Source of the DNA: Bog-473 sp963751335
GTDB lineage: Bacteria; Actinomycetota; Acidimicrobiia; Acidimicrobiales; RAAP-2
DNA length: 64,000 nucleotides
Assembly (NCBI GenBank): GCA_963751335.1
Contig: CAVVUB010000001.1
Coordinates: forward strand, 124,001-188,000
Direction: 5' to 3'
The position numbers and the translations under genes were made by a program. The notes below the pieces were generated by a model. The model did no database searches, was not told the origin of the DNA, and saw only the letters and a program-made list of their open reading frames with translations. Positions 9,071-17,227 of the stretch are shown here, piece by piece. Position 1 is the stretch's first letter; each line of letters begins with the position of its first letter.

Positions 9071-10338
9071 GGTCCGTCACTCCCCCAGCGCTCGAGCTGG
9101 TCGCGCAGCCAGCCGCTCTCCCAGAAGCTGACATCCCCGCCGTGTTCGAGCAAGTGGGTGTGCGCCCGGGACAACACCGACCGTGGCGCCGCCCGGCCGG
9201 GGTCAAGGCCTTCGAGCGCCTCGGCGATCTGGATGGCCACCGTCACGTCTCCCCGCTCCAGGGCAGCTTCGGCCCGGTCCAGGGCAGCCTCGGGGCCGAG
9301 GGCGGTCACCAGGTCGGAGATCGCATCGTGCGCGGAGTCGGCATAGAGCTCCGTGGTGGATTTGAGCTTGAACCAGCCCACGTAGCTCTCCCACAGGGTG
9401 CGCACTGCCCACGAGACCGTCCCGTATCCCTGGCCGACGCGGAGGTGTGGGGGGAGCTCGATCTCGCGCATGAGCGTCCAGACGTCGGTCCCTGCGTTGA
9501 AACCTTCGAGGGCCCGCTGGTGCACATGGTCCACTGCGCCGGACAGCCGCTCGAGGGAGGCGTCGATCAGCTCCGCCCCGACGATGGGTTCGTGCCGGCC
9601 GGTGACGAGCATGTCGGGCCGCAGGGCGCGCACCTTGTGCACGCTCTCCAGGTAGGGCTCGACGAAGCGATAGCGGTCGCCGCGCAGGGTGTTGAGGTTC
9701 GGGAAGTGAGGGAAGAGCGGACCGAACAGGTTGCTGACCAGCGCGGTGCGTCGCTCCGGAAGCCAGACGATGAGGCTGTCGACGGTCTCCCCCACGGCGG
9801 CCACGAGCTCCATGTCAAGACCGTCGGCGTGGAGCTCGAGCCGGTCGCCGACGGTGACGTCGGGCACCGGTTCGGACTGGCTCATCGACACGCCCGGGTT
9901 CTCCCGGGCGATGCGGCGAGCGTCCGTGCCGAGGGTGTCGAACCAGATACCCGCGGTGCGCATGCGCAGGCTGCGGATGCGGGCGTCGTCGGCCTGACAG
10001 GCCTGGTTGTTCTCCTGAGCGACGTAGACGGTGTCGGTCTCCTTGAACAGGTCGACCCCACCGAGATGGTCCACGTGACCCTGGGTGGTGACGACGTAGT
10101 GGGTCGGGCCGGGCCGAATGGCGTCGAAGACGCGCTTGTGATGAGGCGCTTCGAAGCCCATGCCCGTATTGACGACGACCCGCCCGTTCTCGGTCAGGAG
10201 CATGTAGGCCGCGGTACAGCCGCCGGAGCGATAGATCCCTTCGGCGACCGGGTGGGCCGGATCGTCGTAGACCGGCCGGAGGAGTTCCTTGCCCGGGCGC
10301 GTGTCAATGAGGTGGTCCACCTGGTCCGCGATGTTCAT
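9067..10338 (-). CDS. Metallo-beta-lactamase-fold protein with alkylsulfatase-like C-terminal region
   Basis: A 423-residue MBL-fold hydrolase. The metal motif reads TQGHVDH at residues 85-91: His88, Asp90 and His91 are present, but the usual first His of HxHxDH is Gln86. A downstream VTGRHEPIVG supplies a further His. The C-terminal part (YVGWFKLKSTTELY, then LEAL/DPG-type helices) resembles the dimerisation and SCP2-like regions of SdsA1-type alkylsulfatases. It may be an altered sulfatase or a related hydrolase. Start ATG 10338 overlaps the sulfotransferase stop by 4 nt; an upstream extension of the frame is the sulfotransferase shadow. Confidence 0.78.
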   Translation of the reverse strand: MNIADQVDHLIDTRPGKELLRPVYDDPAHPVAEGIYRSGGCTAAYMLLTENGRVVVNTGMGFEAPHHKRVFDAIRPGPTHYVVTTQGHVDHLGGVDLFKETDTVYVAQENNQACQADDARIRSLRMRTAGIWFDTLGTDARRIARENPGVSMSQSEPVPDVTVGDRLELHADGLDMELVAAVGETVDSLIVWLPERRTALVSNLFGPLFPHFPNLNTLRGDRYRFVEPYLESVHKVRALRPDMLVTGRHEPIVGAELIDASLERLSGAVDHVHQRALEGFNAGTDVWTLMREIELPPHLRVGQGYGTVSWAVRTLWESYVGWFKLKSTTELYADSAHDAISDLVTALGPEAALDRAEAALERGDVTVAIQIAEALEGLDPGRAAPRSVLSRAHTHLLEHGGDVSFWESGWLRDQLERWGSDGP

Positions 10339-11591
10339 GCCACCTCCCTTCGTACGGGGAAACGGTCGAGGTAGGCGCTGAAGCGGGCGCGCACCTCCTC
10401 GGGTGTGATGGAGAAGTGGCGACGCAGGTCGTACACGACCCTCCCCTCCTTGCCTCTCGGGTGGGCGTGTCGATAGCCGGCAACTTCGGCCCGGGCCTGA
10501 GCGGTGAGCTCCATTCCGGCGCAGCGGTAGACCCGCTCGAGCGTCGCCATTTCGTCGGCCATGTACTCGTCGAAGTAGACGTCGACGGTGCGATCCTCGG
10601 GCAGCAGGTGCCGGTCGCGCAACGACGCGTCGAGCAACACGCCGATGCGCTCTTTCCAGTAGTCCCGGTACCACTCAGGCCGAGGTGTCCGGTAGGCGGT
10701 CCGGGCTCCGTAGCAGGCCATGGTGATCGTCGACTGGACCACGGCCACCGGGTCGCGATGGGTCACCACGACGGTGGCGTCGGGGAACGTCGCCAGCAGC
10801 GGTCCGAGCTGCTCGAGGTGCTGGGGCGACTTGAGGACCCAGCGCTCACGGGGTCGGTACCACTGGAGGATCTGAAGGAGCCTCTTCATGTAGGCGTAGT
10901 GCGGTTCCTGGTCGTGCGCGAGGTAGTAGTCGCGCCACTGCGGCGCCCGGGCCACCCACTCGAGCGTGTAGCTGGAGAAGTCCGGGAGCTGCAGCTCGAT
11001 CTCCTCGTGCACGTGGTCCGGCTCCATCGGGTGCATAGCCGCCACGAGAGGCGCAGCCGCCTGCATGGACTCCCACGCGTTGTTGCAACGCGTCCATCTG
11101 GGATCCACCCCGACGTTCCCGCCGAACTCCTCCTTGGGGTGGGGCACCGGCTCGTAGGACTCCCACAGCGGCATCGAGCGGAACCGCGTGTCGGCGGCCA
11201 ACAGGTTCACGAGGTGGGTGGTGCCCGAACGGGGCAGTCCGACCACGATGAGCGGGCGGGTGATCGGGACTTCGAGGATCTCGGGGTGCCGGTGCAGGAG
11301 GTCGCGCACCAGGAGCCGGTTGGCGGCGTAACGGACCGAGTCGCCGAACATCAGGAGACGGCCGAGGCCGGTCCGGTCTTCGTCCGCGTCCATCTCCCCG
11401 AGCTGCACCCCGAGCCGCTCGGTGAAGTCGTCGGGGCCGAAGTCGTCGAGTCCGGTCCGGGCGCTCGCCGCCGCGCAGACGGCCTCCACGGTGAGAATGG
11501 TCACCTTCGATTCGCCGAAGTCCAGGCCCATCCGCTGGACGTCGTTGAGGACCGGTGCCGCCAAATCGTCGACGCGGATCAGGTCGGCCAC
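10335..11591 (-). CDS. PAPS-dependent sulfotransferase family protein
   Basis: A 418-residue protein with the 5'-phosphosulfate loop GLPRSGTTHL (residues 118-127) and a downstream 3'-phosphate-binding region (VVVTHRDPVAVVQSTITM). It fits the Sulfotransfer_3 family common in actinobacteria, transferring sulfuryl groups from PAPS to hydroxylated lipids or other alcohols (family knowledge; acceptor unknown). Start is GTG 11591, 1 nt after the SDR stop; the end overlaps the MBL gene by 4 nt. The pairing with an alkylsulfatase-like protein suggests metabolism of a sulfate ester. Confidence 0.82.
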   Translation of the reverse strand: MADLIRVDDLAAPVLNDVQRMGLDFGESKVTILTVEAVCAAASARTGLDDFGPDDFTERLGVQLGEMDADEDRTGLGRLLMFGDSVRYAANRLLVRDLLHRHPEILEVPITRPLIVVGLPRSGTTHLVNLLAADTRFRSMPLWESYEPVPHPKEEFGGNVGVDPRWTRCNNAWESMQAAAPLVAAMHPMEPDHVHEEIELQLPDFSSYTLEWVARAPQWRDYYLAHDQEPHYAYMKRLLQILQWYRPRERWVLKSPQHLEQLGPLLATFPDATVVVTHRDPVAVVQSTITMACYGARTAYRTPRPEWYRDYWKERIGVLLDASLRDRHLLPEDRTVDVYFDEYMADEMATLERVYRCAGMELTAQARAEVAGYRHAHPRGKEGRVVYDLRRHFSITPEEVRARFSAYLDRFPVRREVA

Positions 11592-11592
11592 C

Positions 11593-12342
11593 TCAATGGG
11601 CCAGGTAGCCGCCGTCGACGGCGAGCACGCTGCCCGTGATGAAGCCCGAGGACTCGCTCGAGAGGAACAGGGCCGCCGCCGCCACCTCTTCGGTCCGGCC
11701 CATGCGGGGCACGAGGGCGCGGCCCAGCTCGGCCTCGAGCAGTGCTGGAAACGCCTTCATCGGTGCCGTCATCGGCGTGTCGATCAGGCCGGGGGCCACC
11801 GCGTTGACCCGGATGCCTTCGGCCGCCCAGCGGGCCGCCAGGTTCCAGGTCAGGGTGAGCAGTGCCGCTTTGGCCGCGGCGTAGCCCGGCACGATAGTGG
11901 TGGAGCGGAACGCGGTCATGGAGATCAGGTTCACGACGCTGGCCCCACCGGCCATGGCGCTGGCCGCCAGGGCCGGGTGCAATCCCATGGTCAGCCGCAT
12001 GGCGCCCTCGACGTTCAGCTCGAGGGCGGCCGAGAAGCCGTCGGGGTCCCACTCGTCGCGTCCGTCGGGGAAGTTCGCCCCCGCGTTGTTGACCAGCACG
12101 TCCACCCCACCGATGGCGGCGGCCAGCACGTCGATCGCCTGCCGGTTCCTCATCTCGAGCGTGCGGTAGGTGAAACGGGAGAGGTCGGGCTCGTAGTCCG
12201 ACGCGGCGGCCCGGGTCCCGGTGATGGTCACATCGGCGCCCGCGGCGGCGAAGGCCGAAGCGATGGCGTGGCCGATCCCACTGGTGCCTCCCGTCACCAG
12301 GACGGTGGTGCCGGCAAAGTCGAAGGAGAGCCGGTTGGTCAT
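11593..12342 (-). CDS. SDR-family oxidoreductase
   Basis: A 249-residue classical SDR: VTGGTSGIGHA near the N-terminus, LVNNAGANFP, SxxxYxxxK region ISMTAFRSTTIVPGYAAAK, and a C-terminal ITGSVLAVDGGY typical of FabG-like dehydrogenases. Substrate unknown. ATG 12342 overlaps the stop of the alcohol dehydrogenase (ATGA), and 1 nt separates its stop from the sulfotransferase start, so it is translated within the operon. Confidence 0.87.
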   Translation of the reverse strand: MTNRLSFDFAGTTVLVTGGTSGIGHAIASAFAAAGADVTITGTRAAASDYEPDLSRFTYRTLEMRNRQAIDVLAAAIGGVDVLVNNAGANFPDGRDEWDPDGFSAALELNVEGAMRLTMGLHPALAASAMAGGASVVNLISMTAFRSTTIVPGYAAAKAALLTLTWNLAARWAAEGIRVNAVAPGLIDTPMTAPMKAFPALLEAELGRALVPRMGRTEEVAAAALFLSSESSGFITGSVLAVDGGYLAH

Positions 12343-13346
12343 CGGCCTTGGTCCATGGTGATCATGACCTTCCCACAGTCCTTGGACCCTTCGAGGAGAT
12401 CGAGGCCACGTCCGAACTCCTCGAGAGGCAGGGTGTGAGTGACCAGGCGGGAGAGGTCGTGCCGGTCGAGCAGCTCGATGGCGTCCTCGAACCGCGGCGG
12501 GTACTCGAAGGACCCTCGGATCGTGAACTGCTTCATGAGGACCTGGACGTAGTTGGTCGGCACCGGCTTGTAGTGCAGGGCGACCAATGACATGCGACCA
12601 CCGGCGCGCCCGTGTTCGAGGATCTCGCCGAGCACCCGGTCCGACCCCGATGCTTCGATGTAGACGTCGGTCGCCGGCGTCGGCCCGAACATGAAAGGCG
12701 TGGTGCCGTGCAGCCGCGCCAGCTCGGACCACACATCGTCCTCGGCGGGATCGAGCAGGTGGGCGGCGCCGAAATTCCCCGCCAGTTCCAAGCGGCGCCG
12801 GCTCAGGTCGATGGCCACCACATCGGTGACACCGCGGTCGGCCAGGGCGGCGACGGCGAGGAGGCCGATCGGCCCGCAACCGAAGACGGCGACCGTGTCG
12901 CCCGATCGGGCCTGGCTCTGGTTCACCGCCTGCATGCTCACCGCCGTGGGCTCGGCCAGCGCGGCGACCGGCAACGGCATCGTGTCGGGTACCGGGAAGA
13001 GTCGTCGACCCTTGGCCGCCTCGCGCACGAGGAGCAACGGGGTGAGACCGCCTTCGCCGGCACCGCTCCCCAGGCGTCCGAGCTCCTCGTCGACCGGGTG
13101 GACGACGACACGGTCGCCGACGGTGGTGCCCGTCACCTCGTCGCCGACCCACTCGACGACGCCGGCCAGCTCGTGACCCAGGGGCATGGGGTGCCCGGTC
13201 AGCCCCCCCATGTGGACGTAGGACACGTCGGAGCCGCAGATCCCACAGGCGGCGACCCGGACGAGGGCGTCACGCGGTCCGGGGTCGGGTTCGGCGATCT
13301 CGTCGAGGCGGACGTCGTGAGGCCCGTGCACGCGGATCTGTTTCAT
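12339..13346 (-). CDS. Zinc-dependent alcohol dehydrogenase (MDR superfamily)
   Basis: A 335-residue medium-chain dehydrogenase related to threonine and sorbitol dehydrogenases. Catalytic zinc residues are seen in CGICGSD (Cys34 or Cys37) and GHE (His58, Glu59); the dinucleotide loop is VFGCGPIGLLA. The structural-zinc cluster of four cysteines is absent, replaced by a loop rich in Gly. It is the first gene of the operon, followed by overlapping SDR, sulfotransferase, MBL and VOC genes. A 407-bp divergent gap upstream must hold its promoter. Confidence 0.86.
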   Translation of the reverse strand: MKQIRVHGPHDVRLDEIAEPDPGPRDALVRVAACGICGSDVSYVHMGGLTGHPMPLGHELAGVVEWVGDEVTGTTVGDRVVVHPVDEELGRLGSGAGEGGLTPLLLVREAAKGRRLFPVPDTMPLPVAALAEPTAVSMQAVNQSQARSGDTVAVFGCGPIGLLAVAALADRGVTDVVAIDLSRRRLELAGNFGAAHLLDPAEDDVWSELARLHGTTPFMFGPTPATDVYIEASGSDRVLGEILEHGRAGGRMSLVALHYKPVPTNYVQVLMKQFTIRGSFEYPPRFEDAIELLDRHDLSRLVTHTLPLEEFGRGLDLLEGSKDCGKVMITMDQGR

Positions 13347-13487
13347 CGCGCTCCCCTGCCTGAGGCCGGCGCGGCCTGGTGCTCGTCCACGGGGCCGGAT
13401 CCTCGCATGCGCCAGGCGTCGGCGCTCGACCGACGGCGCCCCGCCGGCAAGAGGTCACCCCGGAACGAGGCGGACGGCTTCCCTCAC

Positions 13488-13522
13488 GGGGCGTGCGGCG
13501 TCGCGGGGGTTCCGCACGCCCC
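13488..13522. repeat. Perfect 11-bp inverted repeat in the divergent gap
   Basis: GGGGCGTGCGG (13488-13498) and CCGCACGCCCC (13512-13522) are perfect inverted arms separated by 13 nt. They lie in the 407-bp gap (13347-13753) between the divergent alcohol dehydrogenase and membrane-fusion genes, where a terminator is not expected. It may be an operator or a leader hairpin. Nothing else in this gap was recognised. Confidence 0.5.
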
Positions 13523-13753
13523 GGAGGGCGAGTGCGGCGATCCGGGGAGGAGATGAAGGGAGATCGGATCGCTGCCTGGGTCGCAGTCTGCACGGTCGAG
13601 GTCGGAGCCCGTCCGGCGCCAGCTGTGCATCTTCTTAGAGAGGGACGACCGCCGTCCTGACCACGACTTTGGTGCTGAGCGGCCGACAAAATCCAAGCGG
13701 GCTCACAGCTGGGGTTCGGCTCGTTGTGAAATCCCTGCTCTGAACTGGACTCC

Positions 13754-15127
13754 ATGGCCAAAACGGGTGCAATCGACGTGCCGGCCGCCCCGGTCGATCT
13801 CACAGAGGAACTGCCGCTCGACGACGAGAACGTCCTGGCGGCCGAGCAGACGTCGGTCTGGCGCCGCTATCGCTGGCCCATCGTCGCCGTGGTCGTCGTC
13901 CTGGTCGGCGCCGCCGTCGGCCTGACGGTGTGGCTGACGTCGGGTTCGTCGACCCCGACCGGACTCTCGGTGACGACGACGACGGTGCCGGTGACCACGG
14001 GAACGATCCAGGAGACGGCGACGAGCTCGGGGACGATCGAGCCGGCGAGCCAGGCCAACCTCAACTTCGCCGTGTCCGGCACGGTCACCGCCGTCAACGT
14101 GAAGACCGGTCAGACGGTCACCGCGGGGCAGGCGCTGGCCACGGTGGCGACGACCGCGCTGTCCGAGGACGTGAGCGCCGCCCAGGCCCAGGTGACGGCG
14201 GCCGAGGACCGGCTGGCCAGCGACGAGTCGTCGGGGGCGGCGGCCAGCCAGCTCGACACGGACGAGGCGTCCGTGACCTCGGCCGAGTCCTCGCTCTCGA
14301 CGGCGCAGACGAACTTGAACGACGCCTCGCTCACGTCGACCATCTCCGGCACGGTGGCGTCGGTGAGCCTGACCGTGGGCCAGCAGGTGACGGGATCGGG
14401 CAACGGCAGCGGCAGCGGCACCGGGGGTACGGGGGCGGCCGATACCGGCGGAACAGGCAGCGCGGCCAGCAATGCGGCCAGCAGTAGCACCGCTGCCAGC
14501 TCGTCGAGCTCGAGCGGGCAGATCGTGGTGATCGGCACCGACTCCTACATCGTGAACACGACGGTCGACGACACCCAGATCGGTCAGATCGCCACGGGCG
14601 ACCAGGTCGACATCACGCCGACCGGCTCGACCACGCCCGTCTTCGGCACGGTGGGTTCCATCAGCCTCATCGGCAGCCAGAGCTCGAACGTCACCACCTT
14701 TCCCGTCGTCGTCGACGTCACGGGGAATCCGACCGGTCTGTTTGCCGGATCGAGTGCGGACGTCAGCATCATCGTCAAGCAGCTGAACGACGTGACGGAG
14801 GTTCCGACGGGAGCCATCTCCTACGGGACCAACGGCCAGGCCACCGTCACCCAGGTGACGAGTGGGGGCGCTCATGTCGTCAAGGACGTCACGGCCGGTG
14901 CGGCACAGAACGGTGAGACCCAGATTACCGGTGGCGTGACCGCCGGCGACAAGGTGCTCGAGCGAGAGGTCACCTTCAGGGCTCCCGGCGGCGGGGCGGG
15001 CAGCATCTTCGGCGGTGCCGGGGGCACGGGGGCCCGGACCGGGGGCGGCTTCGGACGTTTCGGGGGTGCCGGCGGCGCCGGCGGCTTCGGTGGCGGCGCG
15101 GGCGGCTTCGGCGGGGGTGCCGGGTGA
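13754..15127 (+). CDS. Membrane fusion protein (HlyD/MacA-like) of an ABC export system
   Basis: A 457-residue periplasmic-adaptor-type protein. One membrane helix is at residues 41-61; then a biotinyl-lipoyl-like segment (GTVTAVNVKTGQTVTAGQALATV), a short helical hairpin (SAAQAQVTAAEDRLASDES), the second lipoyl half (ISGTVASVSLTVGQQV) and a beta-barrel domain (VDDTQIGQIATGDQVDI). A Ser/Gly/Thr-rich insert and a C-terminal Gly/Phe tail (GGFGGGAGGFGGGAG) are low complexity. It overlaps the downstream ATPase gene by 4 nt. Family role: coupling an FtsX-type permease to an extracytoplasmic substrate. Confidence 0.86.
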   Translation: MAKTGAIDVPAAPVDLTEELPLDDENVLAAEQTSVWRRYRWPIVAVVVVLVGAAVGLTVWLTSGSSTPTGLSVTTTTVPVTTGTIQETATSSGTIEPASQANLNFAVSGTVTAVNVKTGQTVTAGQALATVATTALSEDVSAAQAQVTAAEDRLASDESSGAAASQLDTDEASVTSAESSLSTAQTNLNDASLTSTISGTVASVSLTVGQQVTGSGNGSGSGTGGTGAADTGGTGSAASNAASSSTAASSSSSSGQIVVIGTDSYIVNTTVDDTQIGQIATGDQVDITPTGSTTPVFGTVGSISLIGSQSSNVTTFPVVVDVTGNPTGLFAGSSADVSIIVKQLNDVTEVPTGAISYGTNGQATVTQVTSGGAHVVKDVTAGAAQNGETQITGGVTAGDKVLEREVTFRAPGGGAGSIFGGAGGTGARTGGGFGRFGGAGGAGGFGGGAGGFGGGAG

Positions 15128-15867
15128 CGCTCACTCCCCCGGACGGGACGTCTTCGGTGTCGGGGCCAGCGCCGGTGATCGATCTGGAACGGGTGACGAA
15201 GGTCTACCGGACGGGCTCCATCTCGGTCGCTGCGTTGCGGGGCGTCGGCCTCTCCATCCTCGGGGGCGAGTACGTCGCCGTCATCGGCCCGTCGGGCTCG
15301 GGCAAGTCCACCCTCATGCACATCCTCGGGTGTCTCGACATCCCCACGTCGGGTCGCTACCGCCTGGCCGGCGAGGACGTCAGCCACATGAGCGAGACGG
15401 CCCTGGCCGAGGTGCGCAACCGCAGCATCGGCTTCGTCTTCCAGCAGTTCAACCTGCTGGCCTCCATGACGGCCTGGCAGAACGTCGAGCTCCCCCTCGT
15501 CTATGCGGGGGTACCCCGGGGTGAGCGCAAAGAGCGGGCCCTGGCGGCCCTCGGCCGGGTCGGCCTGACCGGGCGGGTGAACCACCGGCCCGGCGAGTTG
15601 TCGGGCGGTCAGCAACAGCGGGTGGCGGTGGCCCGGGCGCTGGTGACCGAGCCGGACCTGATTCTGGCTGACGAGCCCACCGGGAACCTGGACTCGAAAT
15701 CGGCGGCGGACGTCATGCGCCTCATGAGCGAGCTGCACGATGCCGGGCGCACCCTCGTCCTGATCACCCACGACGCCGAGGTGGCCTCGGCCGCGGGTCG
15801 GGTAGTCGGGATCCGCGACGGGCTGCTGACGGAGAACGATCAGCGGTATCTCGAGAGCGTGCGATGA
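15124..15867 (+). CDS. ABC transporter ATP-binding protein (MacB/LolD type)
   Basis: A 247-residue ATPase with Walker A GPSGSGKST (residues 55-63), signature LSGGQQQRVAVARAL, Walker B LILADEPTGNLD and switch His in ITHD. Q-loop region VFQQFNLLASMT is typical of the LolD/MacB/FtsE subgroup that partners with mechanotransmission permeases. Start GTG 15124 overlaps the upstream stop (GTGA), and its own stop overlaps the permease ATG. Confidence 0.92.
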   Translation: MTLTPPDGTSSVSGPAPVIDLERVTKVYRTGSISVAALRGVGLSILGGEYVAVIGPSGSGKSTLMHILGCLDIPTSGRYRLAGEDVSHMSETALAEVRNRSIGFVFQQFNLLASMTAWQNVELPLVYAGVPRGERKERALAALGRVGLTGRVNHRPGELSGGQQQRVAVARALVTEPDLILADEPTGNLDSKSAADVMRLMSELHDAGRTLVLITHDAEVASAAGRVVGIRDGLLTENDQRYLESVR

Positions 15868-17108
15868 GTTGGCTCGAGACCTTCCGCACCGGGGTCAACG
15901 GGGTGCGCAGCCACCGCCTGCGTTCGTTCCTCACCGTGCTCGGCATCCTGATCGGTATCGCCGGCGTGATCATCGCGGTCGGGTTGGGTGAAGGCGCATC
16001 CGGACAGGTGACCTCGGAGATCAATGCACTGGGGTCCAACGTCCTCACGATCACTCCGGGCAGCAGTACGTCGAGCACCGGCGTCCGCGAGGCCCTCGGC
16101 TCGGCGTCGACCTTGACCATGGGCGACGTCTCGGCGCTGTCGTCTCACGTCGACGCGCCCGACATCAAGGCGGTCGCCGGCATCACCTCGTCGAGCGAGG
16201 TGCTGACGGCGGGCAGCGAGACCGCGACGACCACGGTCCAGGGGACCACGCCGTCCTGGCTGACCGTACGGGGCCGCACCGTGGCCCAGGGTCGCTTCCT
16301 CGACAACCAGGACGTCAAGGACCACACGGCCGTCGCCGTCCTGGGTGCGACGACCGCCTCGGAGCTGTTCAGCCGGGAGGACCCGGTCGGGCAGACGGTC
16401 GACGTGAACGGCGTGCCGGTGACCGTGGTCGGCGTGCTGACCTCCACCGGCGCCTCGAGCTCCTCGTCGAGCACCTCGGACCCCGACGACACCATGATCA
16501 TCCCGATCACCACGGGCGCCGAGCGCATCTTCGGCGGCACGTCGCGCAACTCGGTCAGCTCCATCGCCGTCGAGGCCCGCTCGTCGGCCGACCTGACCGG
16601 CGCCTACCAGGAGGCTGACCACCTGCTGCTCGAGCTCCACGGGACCACCAACCCGACCGACGCCGACTTCACCGTCACCTCGCAGGCGTCGCTGATCGCA
16701 GCCAACACCTCGGTCGACCACACCCTCACGATCCTCCTCGGGGGCATCGCCGCCATCTCCCTGATCGTCGGCGGGATCGGGGTGATGAACATCATGTTGG
16801 TCTCGGTGACCGAGCGGGTCCGCGAGATCGGCTTGCGCAAGGCCCTGGGTGCCACGCCGCGGGTCATCCGCCGCCAGTTCCTGGTGGAGGCCTCCGTGCT
16901 CGGGCTCGTCGGGGGGGTGCTGGGCGTCCTCGCCGGTCTCCTCGGTGTCCTCTACCTGCCCGGCCTCATCGGGGACCCGATCTCGACCAGCCCGACGGCG
17001 GCCGTGGGCGCGTTGGCCATCGCCCTGGCCATCGGTGTCCTCTTCGGCGTCTACCCGGCGAGCCGGGCCGCCACCATGGCCCCCATCGACGCCCTACGGA
17101 ACGAATGA
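15864..17108 (+). CDS. ABC transporter permease (MacB/FtsX family)
   Basis: A 414-residue permease with one N-terminal helix (SFLTVLGILIGIAGVIIAVG), a large extracytoplasmic MacB_PCD-type domain (about residues 45-275) and three C-terminal helices. The FtsX-domain signature GGIGVMNIMLVSVTERVREIG and IGLRKALGATPRVI is clear, as is the closing GVYPASRAATMAPIDALRNE. It forms a transporter with the preceding ATPase and fusion protein, most likely exporting a peptide, lipid or siderophore-like compound (substrate unknown). The stop overlaps a possible ATG (17105) of the next reading frame. Confidence 0.92.
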   Translation: MSWLETFRTGVNGVRSHRLRSFLTVLGILIGIAGVIIAVGLGEGASGQVTSEINALGSNVLTITPGSSTSSTGVREALGSASTLTMGDVSALSSHVDAPDIKAVAGITSSSEVLTAGSETATTTVQGTTPSWLTVRGRTVAQGRFLDNQDVKDHTAVAVLGATTASELFSREDPVGQTVDVNGVPVTVVGVLTSTGASSSSSSTSDPDDTMIIPITTGAERIFGGTSRNSVSSIAVEARSSADLTGAYQEADHLLLELHGTTNPTDADFTVTSQASLIAANTSVDHTLTILLGGIAAISLIVGGIGVMNIMLVSVTERVREIGLRKALGATPRVIRRQFLVEASVLGLVGGVLGVLAGLLGVLYLPGLIGDPISTSPTAAVGALAIALAIGVLFGVYPASRAATMAPIDALRNE

Positions 17109-17116
17109 CCAGACGG

Positions 17117-17206
17117 CCAGAGAGCACGAACCCAGAGAGCACGAACCCAGAGAGCACGAACCCAGAGAGCACGAACCCAGAGAGCACGAACCCAGAGAGC
17201 ACGAAC
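17117..17206 (+). repeat. Minisatellite, six perfect copies of a 15-bp unit
   Basis: CCAGAGAGCACGAAC is repeated six times without a mismatch between the permease stop and the next gene; a seventh, degenerate copy (GAAAGAGGAAGCACGAAC) carries the ribosome-binding site. In the frame opened by ATG 17105 it would encode (PESTN)6. The unit length is a multiple of three, so copy-number change would keep frame. Confidence 0.95.
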
Positions 17207-17227
17207 ATGGAAAGAGGAAGCACGAAC

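Noticed and set aside
17117..17206. Tandem 15-bp repeats considered as a CRISPR array
   Set aside because: Units are contiguous with no spacers and far too short.
17105..17227. Start of the secreted protein at ATG 17105, giving a (PESTN)6 leader
   Set aside because: Possible by coupling to the permease stop, but ATG 17228 has a good ribosome-binding site and is followed directly by a signal peptide, so it was preferred. Kept as a finding.
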